Shown: positions 26,148 to 35,112, counted from the first letter of the stretch. The stretch is DNA of 64,000 nt from Acinetobacter pseudolwoffii (GCF_002803605.1 NZ_PHRG01000002.1:248001-312000), one strand, 5' to 3'. Notes: generated by a model not told the origin, from the letters alone. Made by a program: numbers and translations.

Positions 26148-27749
26148 TTAAGCACTGAACTGGTTCATTGTGTTTTTAGCGTCATCACCAGCTTTCAATG
26201 CATTGTCACCAGCGAAGATTTCTTTGTGGTCATCACCGATGTCAGAACCAGCCATTGCCTGGTGTTTAACACATGCGATACCGCCGCGGATTTCTTTACG
26301 TTGTACGCCAGCAACATAAGCCAACATGCCTTCAGAACCGAAGTAACCTTGAGCAAGTTCATGCGTAGAAAGTGCAGCTGTGTGGTAAGTCGGAAGTGTG
26401 ATCAAGTGATGGAACACACCCGCTTCACGCGCAGCATCTGCTTGGAAGGTACGAACTTTTTCGTCAGCTTCAGCAGCCAGTTCAGTTGCATCGTACTCAG
26501 CGCTCATTAACTTAGCACGGTCGTAAGCAGAAACGTCTTTACCTTCAGCAACCCAACGGTCATACGCTTGTTGACGGAAGTTAAGCGTCCAGTTGAATGA
26601 AGGTGAGTTGTTGTATACAAGTTTCGCATTTGGAACTGTTTCTTTCACACGGTTTACCATGTGAGCGATTTCAGCAACGTTTGGTGTCGCAGTTTCGATC
26701 CAAAGAAGATCCGCACCATTTTGCAAGCTGGTTACACAGTCAAGTACAACGCGGTCAATTTGCGTGCCTTCACGGAACTGGTACAAGCCAGAAGCAAGAC
26801 GTTTAGGACGGTGAAGTTTGCCATCACGTTTGATCAGGATTTCATCTTCTTGTGCATCAGCGATATCAATTTCAGATGTTTCCAAGTAGCTGATATATTG
26901 AGAAGCGATGTCGCCTGGCTCTTTAACCACTGGGATTTTTTGAGTCAGGTCAGCACCTTCAGAGTCAGTACGTGCAACGATGATACCGTCGTCAAGACCC
27001 ATTTCAAGGAATGCATAGCGAAGTGCGTGGATTTTCGCGATGAAGTCTTCGTGTGGCACAGTTACTTTACCAGCTTGGTGACCACATTGTTTCGCGTCAG
27101 ACACCTGGTTTTCGATTTGTAGTGCACATGCACCCGCTTCGATCATTTTCTTAGCTAAAAGATAAGTCGCTTCTTCGTTACCGAAACCCGCATCAATGTC
27201 CGCAATAATTGGCACAACGTGAGTTTGGAAATTGTCGATTTGTGAAGTCAATTCAGCTGCTTTAGCAGTGTCGCCTGCTTCTTGTGCTTTTTTAAGTGCA
27301 CGGAACAAGTCGTTCAATTCTTTCGCGTCAGCTTGACGTAAGAATGTGTAGATTTCTTCGATCAATGCAGGAACAGAAGTTTTTTCGTGCATAGATTGGT
27401 CAGGAAGTGGACCAAATTCTGAACGAAGTGCTGCAACCATCCAACCAGAAAGGTAAATGTAGCGACGTTCAGTCGTACCGAAGTATTTTTTGTTCGCAAT
27501 CATTTTTTGTTGTGCGATGAAACCATGCCAGCAACCTAATGATTGAGTGTATTTGCTAGAGTCTGCATCATAAGCAGCCATATCACGACGCATAATTGCC
27601 GCGGTATATTTCGCAATGTCTAAACCAGTTTTGAAACGGTTTTGGATTTGCATACGCGCAGCATCTTCAGGACTGATGTCTGCCCAAGTGTTACCGAATT
27701 TCGCTTTCAATTCGCGGATTGCATCAATCGCTGTTTGGTATGTAGTCAT
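26148..27749 (-). CDS. aceA: Isocitrate lyase
   Basis: First step of the glyoxylate shunt: isocitrate to glyoxylate and succinate, needed for growth on acetate, alkanes or fatty acids. The 533 residues belong to the larger ICL type found in Pseudomonas and Acinetobacter, longer than the 434-residue E. coli enzyme. Visible motifs are SGWMVAA, PIIADIDAGFGN, the catalytic KQCGH (Cys222), IVARTDSEGADL and NNSPSFNW. AGGA lies about 8 nt before ATG. The 660-nt upstream gap and a divergent LysR-type gene point to regulated expression. Malate synthase is not in the window. Confidence 0.97.
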   Translation of the reverse strand: MTTYQTAIDAIRELKAKFGNTWADISPEDAARMQIQNRFKTGLDIAKYTAAIMRRDMAAYDADSSKYTQSLGCWHGFIAQQKMIANKKYFGTTERRYIYLSGWMVAALRSEFGPLPDQSMHEKTSVPALIEEIYTFLRQADAKELNDLFRALKKAQEAGDTAKAAELTSQIDNFQTHVVPIIADIDAGFGNEEATYLLAKKMIEAGACALQIENQVSDAKQCGHQAGKVTVPHEDFIAKIHALRYAFLEMGLDDGIIVARTDSEGADLTQKIPVVKEPGDIASQYISYLETSEIDIADAQEDEILIKRDGKLHRPKRLASGLYQFREGTQIDRVVLDCVTSLQNGADLLWIETATPNVAEIAHMVNRVKETVPNAKLVYNNSPSFNWTLNFRQQAYDRWVAEGKDVSAYDRAKLMSAEYDATELAAEADEKVRTFQADAAREAGVFHHLITLPTYHTAALSTHELAQGYFGSEGMLAYVAGVQRKEIRGGIACVKHQAMAGSDIGDDHKEIFAGDNALKAGDDAKNTMNQFSA

Positions 27750-28411
27750 GATATTTTCCTGTAATAATATTAGGATTTTTCTGCAACGAACCGTTCAAAT
27801 CACACCCTCAGTAACTTGTTTAGATTTTCGCCGGTCCGTTGGGATAGCTAAAGATTAGTGGGCTTATGAAAATTAATCCAATAGTCTGCAAGAATCTTCA
27901 GTATTTATTTAAAAAATGAGTAGATGAAAGTCTTAGTATAATCCTGTGATGTTAAAATAAGATATTGTTTTATTTTATATTTTACTAAAATAAAACTGAT
28001 CGTTTTTCACTCATACTGCTTAAAAATACTTCATTAGACTTAAGTCTGGGCTTGGCTCAAATCCACTTTTATTAAAAAATAATCATGATTTTGAATTATT
28101 TCTTAGGCTGAAGCATTTATCAAGATAGCATACTTTTCACGCAATTATTCACGCACTCACACCTGTATTTTTAAAGTTTAAAGCTTGGTTATGGAGCTGT
28201 TGATCTGCATACATGAAAATACTGAATCTTTGCTTAGCCCGTGCTTCTACTCAGTCGAATAAAATCGTTAATTATTCAGCTTAAACCTGCATAAATTCCC
28301 TAGATTTTATCTGCTTTATCATGGCTTTTTTTTCATCGGCGCTTTACACAAAGCCCGGCAGTTATGGCATAATCAGCATAATTTCTTGTATTTATTCTCG
28401 GTATTTCTTTT
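27750..28411. promoter_or_regulatory. Long non-coding gap between aceA and the LysR gene
   Basis: A 662-nt divergent intergenic region without a credible gene. It contains a perfect 11-bp inverted repeat GTTTTATTTTA / TAAAATAAAAC (27967-27977 and 27986-27996), and, nearer aceA, related CAACGGACCGG and GAACGGTTCGTTG elements in the minus-strand leader. A TTTACA hexamer (28343-28348) and CATAAT (28368-28373) lie before the LysR gene, with a long spacing of 19. This is enough room for two promoters and regulator sites; none is proven. Confidence 0.4.
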
Positions 28412-29401
28412 ATGAATCTGGAGCGGGTCGATCTCAATCTATTAATTTATCTTGATGTACTTCTTCGCGAAAAAAATGTCACCCGTGCAGCCGAACAATT
28501 GGGCGTTACCCAGCCTGCCATGAGTAATATTTTACGCCGATTACGCAATTTATTTAATGATCCTCTCCTGATCCGTTCTTCTGAAGGCATGACACCAACA
28601 GAACGTGCACTTGAGTTACAGCCACGTATCCGCGATGCGCTGGCTGACTTGTCCATGATTCTGGAACCGCGTACCGAGTTCCGTCCTTATACGTCAAATC
28701 GTGTCTTCCGGATTATGACCTCGGATTATGCCGAAGCGACACTGGTTCCTCGGCTGGTCAAAGCCTTACGCTCAGAAGCACCGAACGTGGTCTTGGACTT
28801 TCTAACCCCGAGTGATGTGTCTTATCGTGACATGGAACAAGGCAAAGTTGATCTGGCGATTAACCGTTTTAATGAAATACCGCAAAGTTTTCATCAGGTT
28901 CTGGTCTGGCGTGACAGTTTTTCCTGTTTATTAAACAATAAACACCCCGCTGCAACCAACCTGAACTTAAAAAGCTATCTGGATGCACAGCATATCTGGG
29001 TCTCTAAAACCGGTATGGGTGTGGGCTTCGGGGTCAACCCGGAGAAACAGGCCGGTTTAGGCTGGATCGATCAGGCTTTGGAACGTATTGGCCAGAAACG
29101 TAAAATCTCGGTCTTTACCCGTCATTATCAAATGCCAGGTTTATTGGCCTCCAATGTCGATCTGGTGGCAACCCTGCCTTCACGGATCGCACGCCTGCAA
29201 GCCAAGAATCATAATTTAATTCTGAAAGATCCTCCATTTTATATTCCCGAATTTGAACTCAAAATGGCATGGTGCCCTCTATTGCATCATCACCCTGCAC
29301 ATCGCTGGTTACGTCAGCTGATTTTGTATGTTGCGCGTCAAATGATTGAGGAAGAAAATCGTGAATTCCTGAGCAATAATTCTCAATTTTCACACTATTA
29401 A
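28412..29401 (+). CDS. LysR-type transcriptional regulator
   Basis: 329 residues. The N-terminal winged helix-turn-helix (about 5-65) reads LLIYLDVLLREKNVTRAAEQLGVTQPAMSNILRRLRNLFNDPLLIR, a textbook LysR DNA-binding domain. The rest is a two-lobe effector-binding domain (about 90-300). The final 25 residues are polar (QMIEEENREFLSNN). The gene is divergent from aceA across a long gap, so control of aceA or of itself is possible, but this is inferred from position only. The effector is unknown. Confidence 0.92.
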   Translation: MNLERVDLNLLIYLDVLLREKNVTRAAEQLGVTQPAMSNILRRLRNLFNDPLLIRSSEGMTPTERALELQPRIRDALADLSMILEPRTEFRPYTSNRVFRIMTSDYAEATLVPRLVKALRSEAPNVVLDFLTPSDVSYRDMEQGKVDLAINRFNEIPQSFHQVLVWRDSFSCLLNNKHPAATNLNLKSYLDAQHIWVSKTGMGVGFGVNPEKQAGLGWIDQALERIGQKRKISVFTRHYQMPGLLASNVDLVATLPSRIARLQAKNHNLILKDPPFYIPEFELKMAWCPLLHHHPAHRWLRQLILYVARQMIEEENREFLSNNSQFSHY

Positions 29402-29528
29402 ACTCAAATTCTTCTAAATTCTTATTTTTTAAGATTATACTTTGAAGGCTTGAGAGGTAGTTTTTACACCTCAAGCCTTTTTTTGTGTTAAAAATATCCC
29501 AAGATACTATTCATCCACAGGTGGATTT

Positions 29529-30851
29529 GTGAGCCTCTTACAAAATATCGTGATTATCTTAATACTCATCGCGGGGGCCGGTTTTTTATCTTTAACAGAA
29601 ATCGCCCTCGCAGGTGCCCGTAAAGTCAAACTGAAAATTCTGGCTGAATCGGGTGAACATCGCGCTCAAAAAGTTTTAGATCTACAAGAAAATTCTGCTG
29701 ACTTCTTTGCAGCCTCTCAAATCGGTTTAAATGCAGTCGCCATTCTTGGCGGTATTTTAGGTGAAGGAGCCTTCCGTCCTTATATTTTTAATTTTGTTTC
29801 CCGCTTTTACCAGGGTCCTTGGGCTGAAAATATTAGCTTTGCACTTTCCTTCACTGTCGTCACTTCTTTATTTATTCTATTTGCAGACTTGATGCCGAAA
29901 CGTTTGGCCATGATTGCGCCAGAAAAGATTGCAGTCTCGGTCATTGAACCCATTCAGATTTTCATTAAAGTCTGTAAGCCTTTGGCCTGGCTCATTAATG
30001 TTATTGCCAACATGCTGTTCCGTCTGTTTAAAGTGAATACCATTCGTGATGATAATATTACCTTTGATGATATTTCCGCAGTGATGGATGCAGGTGCACA
30101 GGCTGGCGTACTGCAAAAACAGGAACATCATTTCATTGAAAATGTATTCGAGCTGGAAGAGCGTAATGTACCTTCGAGTATGACTACCCGTGAGAATGTG
30201 GTGTTCTTTACCCTAAATGAACCAGAAGAAAGTATTCGGCAAAAGCTGGCGGAATATCCCTATTCCAAGTTTCTGGTGTGTAGCAATGATATCGACAGTG
30301 TGATTGGCTATGTCGATGCCAAAGATATTCTGGTGCGGATTCTGAATAACCAGTCGCTGCTACAGTTAAATGAAAATACCATCCGTAATGTCCTGACCAT
30401 TCCGGATACTTTAACTTTATCGGAAGTCCTGGACCGTTTTCGCTCGACCAAGGAAAAATTTGCCGTCGTCATTAATGAATATGCGCTGGTGGTTGGGGTA
30501 ATTACCCTCTCCGACATTATGATTACTGTAATGGGCGACTGGGTGACACCAATTGAAGCCGATCAGCAAATTATTAAGCGTGACAATAATTCCTGGTTGA
30601 TTGAAGGCAGCACGCCAATTGAAGACATGAAACATGCGCTTGAAATCGACTCAATGCCAGATGAGGAAAATTACGAAACACTGGCTGGTTTTATGATGTT
30701 CAAGCTGCGTAAAATTCCGCGTCCTGCCGATACCGTCATTCATGCCGGTTATAAATTTGAAGTCGTCGATGTCGATCATTTCAAGATTGACCAGTTGCTG
30801 GTGACTCGGATCATTGAAATCAATCCATTAATTCAGGAAGAATCAGAATAA
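29529..30851 (+). CDS. CNNM/CorC (HlyC/CorC) family membrane protein
   Basis: 440 residues from a GTG start with AGGTGG upstream. Order of parts: DUF21/CNNM transmembrane domain (about 1-195, starting IVIILILIAGAGFLSLTEIALAGARKVKL and containing ADLMPKRLAMIAPEKIA), a CBS-domain pair (about 205-335, VPSSMTTRENVVFF, VLTIPDTLTLSEVLDRFRSTKEKFAVVINEYALVVGVITLSDIM) and a C-terminal CorC/HlyC domain (about 350-430, NNSWLIEGSTPIEDMKHAL, YETLAGFMMFKLRKIPRPAD). Family members are linked to Mg2+/Co2+ efflux or tolerance. A small membrane protein follows after 46 nt, probably in the same transcript. Confidence 0.92.
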   Translation: MSLLQNIVIILILIAGAGFLSLTEIALAGARKVKLKILAESGEHRAQKVLDLQENSADFFAASQIGLNAVAILGGILGEGAFRPYIFNFVSRFYQGPWAENISFALSFTVVTSLFILFADLMPKRLAMIAPEKIAVSVIEPIQIFIKVCKPLAWLINVIANMLFRLFKVNTIRDDNITFDDISAVMDAGAQAGVLQKQEHHFIENVFELEERNVPSSMTTRENVVFFTLNEPEESIRQKLAEYPYSKFLVCSNDIDSVIGYVDAKDILVRILNNQSLLQLNENTIRNVLTIPDTLTLSEVLDRFRSTKEKFAVVINEYALVVGVITLSDIMITVMGDWVTPIEADQQIIKRDNNSWLIEGSTPIEDMKHALEIDSMPDEENYETLAGFMMFKLRKIPRPADTVIHAGYKFEVVDVDHFKIDQLLVTRIIEINPLIQEESE

Positions 30852-30897
30852 TCTGATTCTTCTTCTATTTTAAAATAAAAATCATAAGGATAGAGTG

Positions 30898-31179
30898 ATG
30901 TCCATTTCTGCGCTATTGGCTTGTTTTAGTTTTTATTCAGGACTGTATTTAATCTATTTCTTTTTTGCTCAACAACAAAATCCGCTGTTTTTGTTTTTAG
31001 CGATCATTTTATTGATTTTTGCTTGCATCATTACCCCTTATGGTTACCAGCGTCACCGTGGCCATTATGACCGAACCATGAGTTGGGGACAGTATTTAGC
31101 CATACCTTTGATTTTATGGGGACGACTATTTATCGTTCCTATCAGTTTTATTTTAAGTTTGTTTTATTCAAACCAGTAA
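30898..31179 (+). CDS. Small hydrophobic membrane protein
   Basis: 93 residues starting MSISALLACF; AAGGA lies 7 nt upstream of ATG 30898, preferred over a GTG one codon earlier. Three hydrophobic stretches are visible: about 3-24, 28-47 and 64-88, separated by a basic loop YGYQRHRGHYDR. No recognised domain. It follows the CNNM/CorC gene closely and ends in a terminator, so the two are probably co-transcribed. A function tied to that protein would be a guess. Confidence 0.7.
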   Translation: MSISALLACFSFYSGLYLIYFFFAQQQNPLFLFLAIILLIFACIITPYGYQRHRGHYDRTMSWGQYLAIPLILWGRLFIVPISFILSLFYSNQ

Positions 31180-31189
31180 ATTCAATCAT

Positions 31190-31215
31190 AAAAAAGCACC
31201 TAACGGTGCTTTTTT
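31190..31215. terminator. Terminator between convergent genes
   Basis: AAAAAGCACC / GGTGCTTTTT stem with a TAAC loop; usable from both sides. Confidence 0.9.
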
Positions 31216-31231
31216 ACATCTATTGAGGTGC

Positions 31232-31738
31232 TTAGATCTCTGTTAACAATGCATCTAAAACAGCTTGATAGTGAATCTGGATATCATCTTCTAGAATCTT
31301 GTAAGCATTGTCGAACTGCACCATAGGCCAGCCTTCTTTCCAGAATGGGAAAATATTATGCAGGTCATGGGTAACAATCGCGTCTTCACGCACAATTGCT
31401 TGGGCAATTTGTGACAGTACCTGTGCAGTTTCAGCACCATCAATCGCCATATAATCAATTCCGCGCGCTTTTAAAATACGGACGCGGTCTTTTTTATAAC
31501 GGATTTTTTTGATTTGTGCCGTATTCAGGCCCAAAGCCAAAGATACCGCTTCGACAAATTTGTCTTCAAATGACTGATTCAATGCCACTAACGCTTCTTT
31601 ATGCGCTTCCTGACGACCAGCTTTACCACCCTGACGAATCACTTCTTTCGCCTCAGTATTTAGTTCATCCTTTTTCATGCTTTGCAGGATGTCTAAAATT
31701 TCGATGTCGCTTAACGCCTCAGGAGATTGATCAGTCAT
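31232..31738 (-). CDS. Uncharacterised cytosolic protein
   Basis: 168 residues, starting MTDQSPEAL. The composition is soluble and acidic, with no signal peptide or membrane segment. The N-terminal half is rich in Lys, Glu and Ala and predicted helical (SMKKDELNTEAKEVIRQGGKAGRQEAHKEALVALNQ). A central basic patch reads KKIRYKKDRVRILKARG. The C-terminal half has VTHDLHNIFPFWKEGW and an acidic, aromatic end. I do not recognise the family. Codon use is like the neighbours, and it shares a terminator with the convergent small membrane protein. It is probably a genuine lineage-conserved gene of unknown role. Confidence 0.7.
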   Translation of the reverse strand: MTDQSPEALSDIEILDILQSMKKDELNTEAKEVIRQGGKAGRQEAHKEALVALNQSFEDKFVEAVSLALGLNTAQIKKIRYKKDRVRILKARGIDYMAIDGAETAQVLSQIAQAIVREDAIVTHDLHNIFPFWKEGWPMVQFDNAYKILEDDIQIHYQAVLDALLTEI

Positions 31739-31909
31739 AAACTGTCCTTAAAAAAATAAATCTTGAATCGGCTATTTTCGCATAATTCGTGGCTAAAAAA
31801 CTAAAATCTTCGTGATTAAAGCAATGATAAGCGCTGAAAATGGATTTGTCCTGTGATTCTGCGTCAAATCGACTATAGTGCCTGTGTCTATTTCTGAATC
31901 AATCTCTGG

Positions 31910-32641
31910 ATGATGCCCACTACCCAAGTGACTTTGTTGCTGCAGCAACTTCAACAACAGTATCCGACTGCATTTAAAGGCAATTACCTGTTCTATAGCC
32001 AGATCAAAATCCGTGGGATCTGGGATAAAGCCAAGCTTTTGATTCCCTGGGTCTTGGCGGCCATGATTTTTATTCCCGTCAGTTTGATGTTCGGTGACGT
32101 CATAAAGCAATCTTTTGTGCAAGTGAGCGAATTTCAGGCGCAAAGTTATGCCATTTTGGCGATACTGTTGTTCCTGATGTTGAGTCTCACCTTAATTCTG
32201 CAACAGGTTCAGCATTCTTCTTATTCGCTATATCAGTTATTACGCCATACCCCAATCAAGATGGCTGTGGTGATTATACTACAAACCTTAAATCTGTTTT
32301 TTGTACAAAGTAGCCTGCTGATGTGGAGTTTATTCTTTTTTGGAGTCAGCTTTGGCTTTATCCGTTTTTATCGGGAAAACTTGTTCCGGGAAAACAGCCA
32401 AAATACTGAACATTATCAGTTGCAACAATTACGTAGAATCTGCTTCTGGGCTTATAAACAGACCTGTATGCTTCGACTAAAATTACGTTTTTGTTCAAAC
32501 AATCATCCTCAGCATGCCGAACTAAAACAGCAATTAAATCACTATGCCGAGTTATATATCCAACTGCTGAAACATGAGCATCAATACTGTAAAACCATCA
32601 AGCATCTGGATGTCGACAGTTATCTGGACGAGAACTCATAG
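31910..32641 (+). CDS. Four-helix membrane protein, paralogue A
   Basis: 243 residues (ATG 31910, or 31913 next to it). Four hydrophobic helices: about 42-62, 80-103, 117-135 and 137-152. The N-terminal motif LLQQLQQQYPTAF...YSQIKI and the C-terminal soluble part YQLQQLRRICFWAYKQ...LNHYAELYIQLLKHEHQYCKTIKHLDVDSYLDE match, in the same order and spacing, the protein encoded at 32987-33670. The two look like diverged copies with tRNA-Leu between them. The function is unknown; the helices plus a cytosolic helical tail suggest an inner-membrane protein. Confidence 0.72.
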   Translation: MMPTTQVTLLLQQLQQQYPTAFKGNYLFYSQIKIRGIWDKAKLLIPWVLAAMIFIPVSLMFGDVIKQSFVQVSEFQAQSYAILAILLFLMLSLTLILQQVQHSSYSLYQLLRHTPIKMAVVIILQTLNLFFVQSSLLMWSLFFFGVSFGFIRFYRENLFRENSQNTEHYQLQQLRRICFWAYKQTCMLRLKLRFCSNNHPQHAELKQQLNHYAELYIQLLKHEHQYCKTIKHLDVDSYLDENS

Positions 32642-32771
32642 TTCGCTCTATTATTTTGATTAGCCATCTTGAATATTTCTAATAAGGGGCTTAAAAACAG
32701 ATTGATCTGCTAATTTTTTAGAGAGAAGCCACGGAATTGCTTGAAAAGAAAGCAATCATTTAGAAATGTGC

Positions 32772-32800
32772 TTGCCAAGCTTTATTTCGTCCTCTATTAT
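32772..32800 (+). promoter_or_regulatory. tRNA-Leu promoter
   Basis: TTGCCA (32772-32777), exactly 17 nt, then TATTAT (32795-32800). The mature tRNA begins 10 nt after the -10 box, so the 5' leader is only a few bases long. Confidence 0.75.
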
Positions 32801-32809
32801 TGCGCACAT

Positions 32810-32895
32810 GCCCGAGTGGTGAAATCGGTAGACACAGGGGATTTAAAATCCCCCGCCCACAAAGCGTGCCAGTTCGAGTCTGGCCTCGGGCACCA
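32810..32895 (+). tRNA. tRNA-Leu (UAA)
   Basis: GCCCGAG...CTCGGGC-A-CCA, 86 nt with CCA encoded. The anticodon stem GGGGA/TCCCC encloses TTTAAAA, giving anticodon UAA. Long variable arm as expected for leucine. It stands between two related membrane-protein genes and has its own promoter and terminator. Confidence 0.97.
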
Positions 32896-32924
32896 TTTTA
32901 ATCTTTATTAAAATGGTGCAATAG

Positions 32925-32951
32925 AAAACCCAGCATTAGGCTGGTTTTTTT
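32925..32951 (+). terminator. tRNA-Leu terminator
   Basis: CCAGC/GCTGG stem with flanking A and T runs. Between it and the tRNA there is another perfect 10-bp inverted repeat (32891-32900 with 32909-32918) that includes the CACCA end of the tRNA. Confidence 0.8.
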
Positions 32952-32986
32952 GTGCCTGAATTTTATTCTTTTAGCGCGAAATCCTC

Positions 32987-33670
32987 ATGTCAGAATTAAA
33001 ATACTTCGATCTCGCCACATTACAATTACGCCATCCAGACGCTTTTTTCCTGAAGCTGCGTTATAGCCGCTTCAAATTTAATGCCCTGCAAAATCTCCAG
33101 TTTGTGATCGCGATTAATTTACTGTCTCTTTTAATCTGCGTGGCCTGTAGCATCAGCTCAGTACTTCTGGAATATTATTTTTTCAAGAATGCCACGATCG
33201 CCTTTAATGTCACCTTGATCATGTTAATGGCCCTGCTTTATCCCTATATCTGGTATGCACAATATCAGGCACAATTCAGCTCCAAAGCCTATAGTCAGCG
33301 TTTGCAGAACTGTCTGTATCTGCAAATTCCGATTTTTCTGGTTTTATTGCTGAATCTGTATGTAATTCATTCAGATATGCTGGTGATCATCAGCATGATC
33401 ATTTTAGCGCTTTCCTCTTTTGGCGCTGTCACCTTAGAACCTTTATTTAAAAGTTCTTGTAGTGCAATTGATCAGATCAAACTGCAAAAACTGCGGCAGC
33501 TGGCCTTTTGGGCCTATCAACAGTCCAGATCCAAAACACCGCAACCGATTCAGGACCAGTCAAATCTGCAAGCTTATTACCAGAATCTTTATCAGCAATG
33601 CATGCATGAAGAGCAAAAATTACTCAGCTCGATTCGCTTTAAAAGTTTTAAAGACTATTTCTACAAATAA
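32987..33670 (+). CDS. Four-helix membrane protein, paralogue B
   Basis: 227 residues starting MSELKYFD. Four hydrophobic segments: about 34-60, 70-88, 108-127 and 131-150. The ends correspond to the protein at 31910-32641: LATLQLRHPDAF...YSRFKF at the N-terminus, and IKLQKLRQLAFWAYQQ...LQAYYQNLYQQCMHEEQKLLSSIRFKSFKDYF at the C-terminus. Overall identity is low but order and topology agree. No known domain. It follows the tRNA-Leu terminator, so it must have its own promoter in the short gap. Confidence 0.75.
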   Translation: MSELKYFDLATLQLRHPDAFFLKLRYSRFKFNALQNLQFVIAINLLSLLICVACSISSVLLEYYFFKNATIAFNVTLIMLMALLYPYIWYAQYQAQFSSKAYSQRLQNCLYLQIPIFLVLLLNLYVIHSDMLVIISMIILALSSFGAVTLEPLFKSSCSAIDQIKLQKLRQLAFWAYQQSRSKTPQPIQDQSNLQAYYQNLYQQCMHEEQKLLSSIRFKSFKDYFYK

Positions 33671-33671
33671 T

Positions 33672-33697
33672 AAAAAACCCTGCAGTAGCAGGGTTTT
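33672..33697. terminator. Bidirectional terminator
   Basis: AAAACCCTGC / GCAGGGTTTT stem immediately after the membrane-protein gene and 6 nt before the end of the convergent DUF5713 gene. Confidence 0.9.
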
Positions 33698-33702
33698 ATC
33701 GA

Positions 33703-34017
33703 TCACCATTCACGATTGGTAATCAGCTCTTCCATTTCAATCTCGAACAACCCGTGCTCTTGCACCACCATCATCATGGCTTCGGCAATATAATCTGCAG
33801 CGGTATCATCCAGAGATGAATCCAGATCTTCAAACTGCGGTTTCATGGCATTAATATCAGCAACGGTCAGATGGGCAAGCTGGTAAATTTCTTGATCTGA
33901 CAAAGTTGATTTAGCGACTTTTTGGGCAAAATGTTCGATGTGCTGTTTGATTTCAGCAACCAGAATATCGGGATAATACGCATCATCGAACATGGGGAGA
34001 AGTAAATCTGCAAACAT
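33703..34017 (-). CDS. DUF5713-like protein
   Basis: 104 residues from MFADLLLPMF. The pattern LLLPMFDDAYYPDILVAEIKQHIEHFAQKV, then LSDQEIYQLAHLTVADIN and a C-terminal acidic stretch FEDLDSSLDDTAADYIAEAMMMVVQEHG, resembles the DUF5713 family of small soluble proteins of unknown role. The family name is from memory of this pattern. I chose ATG 34017; an upstream TTG would add eight residues. It is transcribed alone, ending at a shared terminator. Confidence 0.7.
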   Translation of the reverse strand: MFADLLLPMFDDAYYPDILVAEIKQHIEHFAQKVAKSTLSDQEIYQLAHLTVADINAMKPQFEDLDSSLDDTAADYIAEAMMMVVQEHGLFEIEMEELITNREW

Positions 34018-34125
34018 TACAGGCACTCTAAAAGATGACAATTTAATCTAAGCGTGCCTATATAGCATATTGTTGCCTGAAAGCCAAACAACATTGCCAG
34101 ATGCTTACTTTCCCGCCATCAATGT

Positions 34126-34977
34126 CTACGCCATCTGCATGGCTTGCCAGACTTTAATCGCATCCGCTGTCGCTTTCACATCATGTGCCCGTACCATACA
34201 GGCGCCCTGCTGAATACTGAGCAAATGTGCTGTTGCCGACCCCACCGCACGCGCCTGTGGTTCTGCGCCATCTAAAACAGCCCCAATAAAACGTTTCCGT
34301 GATAAAGCAGATAAAATCGGATAACCCATTTCTGTCAATTTATAAAACTCTTGAAGCAGCTTGAGATTTTGCTGGGCATTCTTGGCAAAACCAAAACCCG
34401 GATCAATCATGATATTTTCGGCTTTTACTCCTACATCCAATGCATCCTGCACACGTTGAGATAGTTCGCCAATCACCTCGGTAGTGACATCCTCATATTG
34501 ATCCAGATTGTTCATGGTGGTCGGCTCACCACGCATATGCATAATGATTACCGGAATATTCAATTCAGCGGCTGTTACTAAAGCATTGGGGCGGGTCAAA
34601 GCACGGACGTCATTCCAGATATGCGCTCCGGCCTGAACCGCTGCACGAATCACTTCTGGTTGTGAAGTATCAATCGAGAGAATAACATCATGTTTTGCTA
34701 AGGCTTCAACCACAGGCACCACGCGGCGGATCTCTTCCTCTACGTCTACCACAGCAGCACCCGGACGGGTCGATTCCCCGCCGATATCAATTACGGTCGC
34801 ACCTTCAGCCATCATCTCCAGCGCACGTGCAACTGCATCTTCTTTTTGATTATGCCGACCACCATCACTAAATGAGTCGGGGGTGACATTGAGAATTCCC
34901 ATCACATGCGGCTGAGATAAGTCCAGTTTTAACTCACCAAATGTCCATACATGTGGTCGTAAAGGCATCAGCTGCAT
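34126..34977 (-). CDS. folP: Dihydropteroate synthase
   Basis: Condenses p-aminobenzoate with dihydropterin pyrophosphate in folate synthesis; the target of sulfonamides. The 283 residues form a TIM barrel with MGILNVTPDSFSDGG, IDIGGESTRPGA, SIDTSQ, IWNDVRAL, IIMHMRG, DPGFGFAK and LSRKRFIG, all intact. The start is ATG 34977 with GAGG 8 nt upstream; a GTG six codons earlier overlaps that site and is unlikely. It lies downstream of ftsH as in E. coli, but a terminator separates the two here, so it may have its own promoter. Confidence 0.96.
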   Translation of the reverse strand: MQLMPLRPHVWTFGELKLDLSQPHVMGILNVTPDSFSDGGRHNQKEDAVARALEMMAEGATVIDIGGESTRPGAAVVDVEEEIRRVVPVVEALAKHDVILSIDTSQPEVIRAAVQAGAHIWNDVRALTRPNALVTAAELNIPVIIMHMRGEPTTMNNLDQYEDVTTEVIGELSQRVQDALDVGVKAENIMIDPGFGFAKNAQQNLKLLQEFYKLTEMGYPILSALSRKRFIGAVLDGAEPQARAVGSATAHLLSIQQGACMVRAHDVKATADAIKVWQAMQMA

Positions 34978-35112
34978 GTTTCCATCCTCGTTCACAATAA
35001 TTCGAATATTGTCTTATGGATAGAGAAATAAAGCAAAGCTCGATAAGACATTTGCCCATTAGTTTTGAGTTAAATATAGCATTCAGGAAATTATCATAAA
35101 AATGACTGACAT

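Noticed and set aside
29510..29530. ATCCACAGGTGGAT before the CNNM/CorC gene as a DnaA site
   Set aside because: It does not match TTWTNCACA well and is isolated; the AGGTGG part is better explained as the ribosome-binding site.
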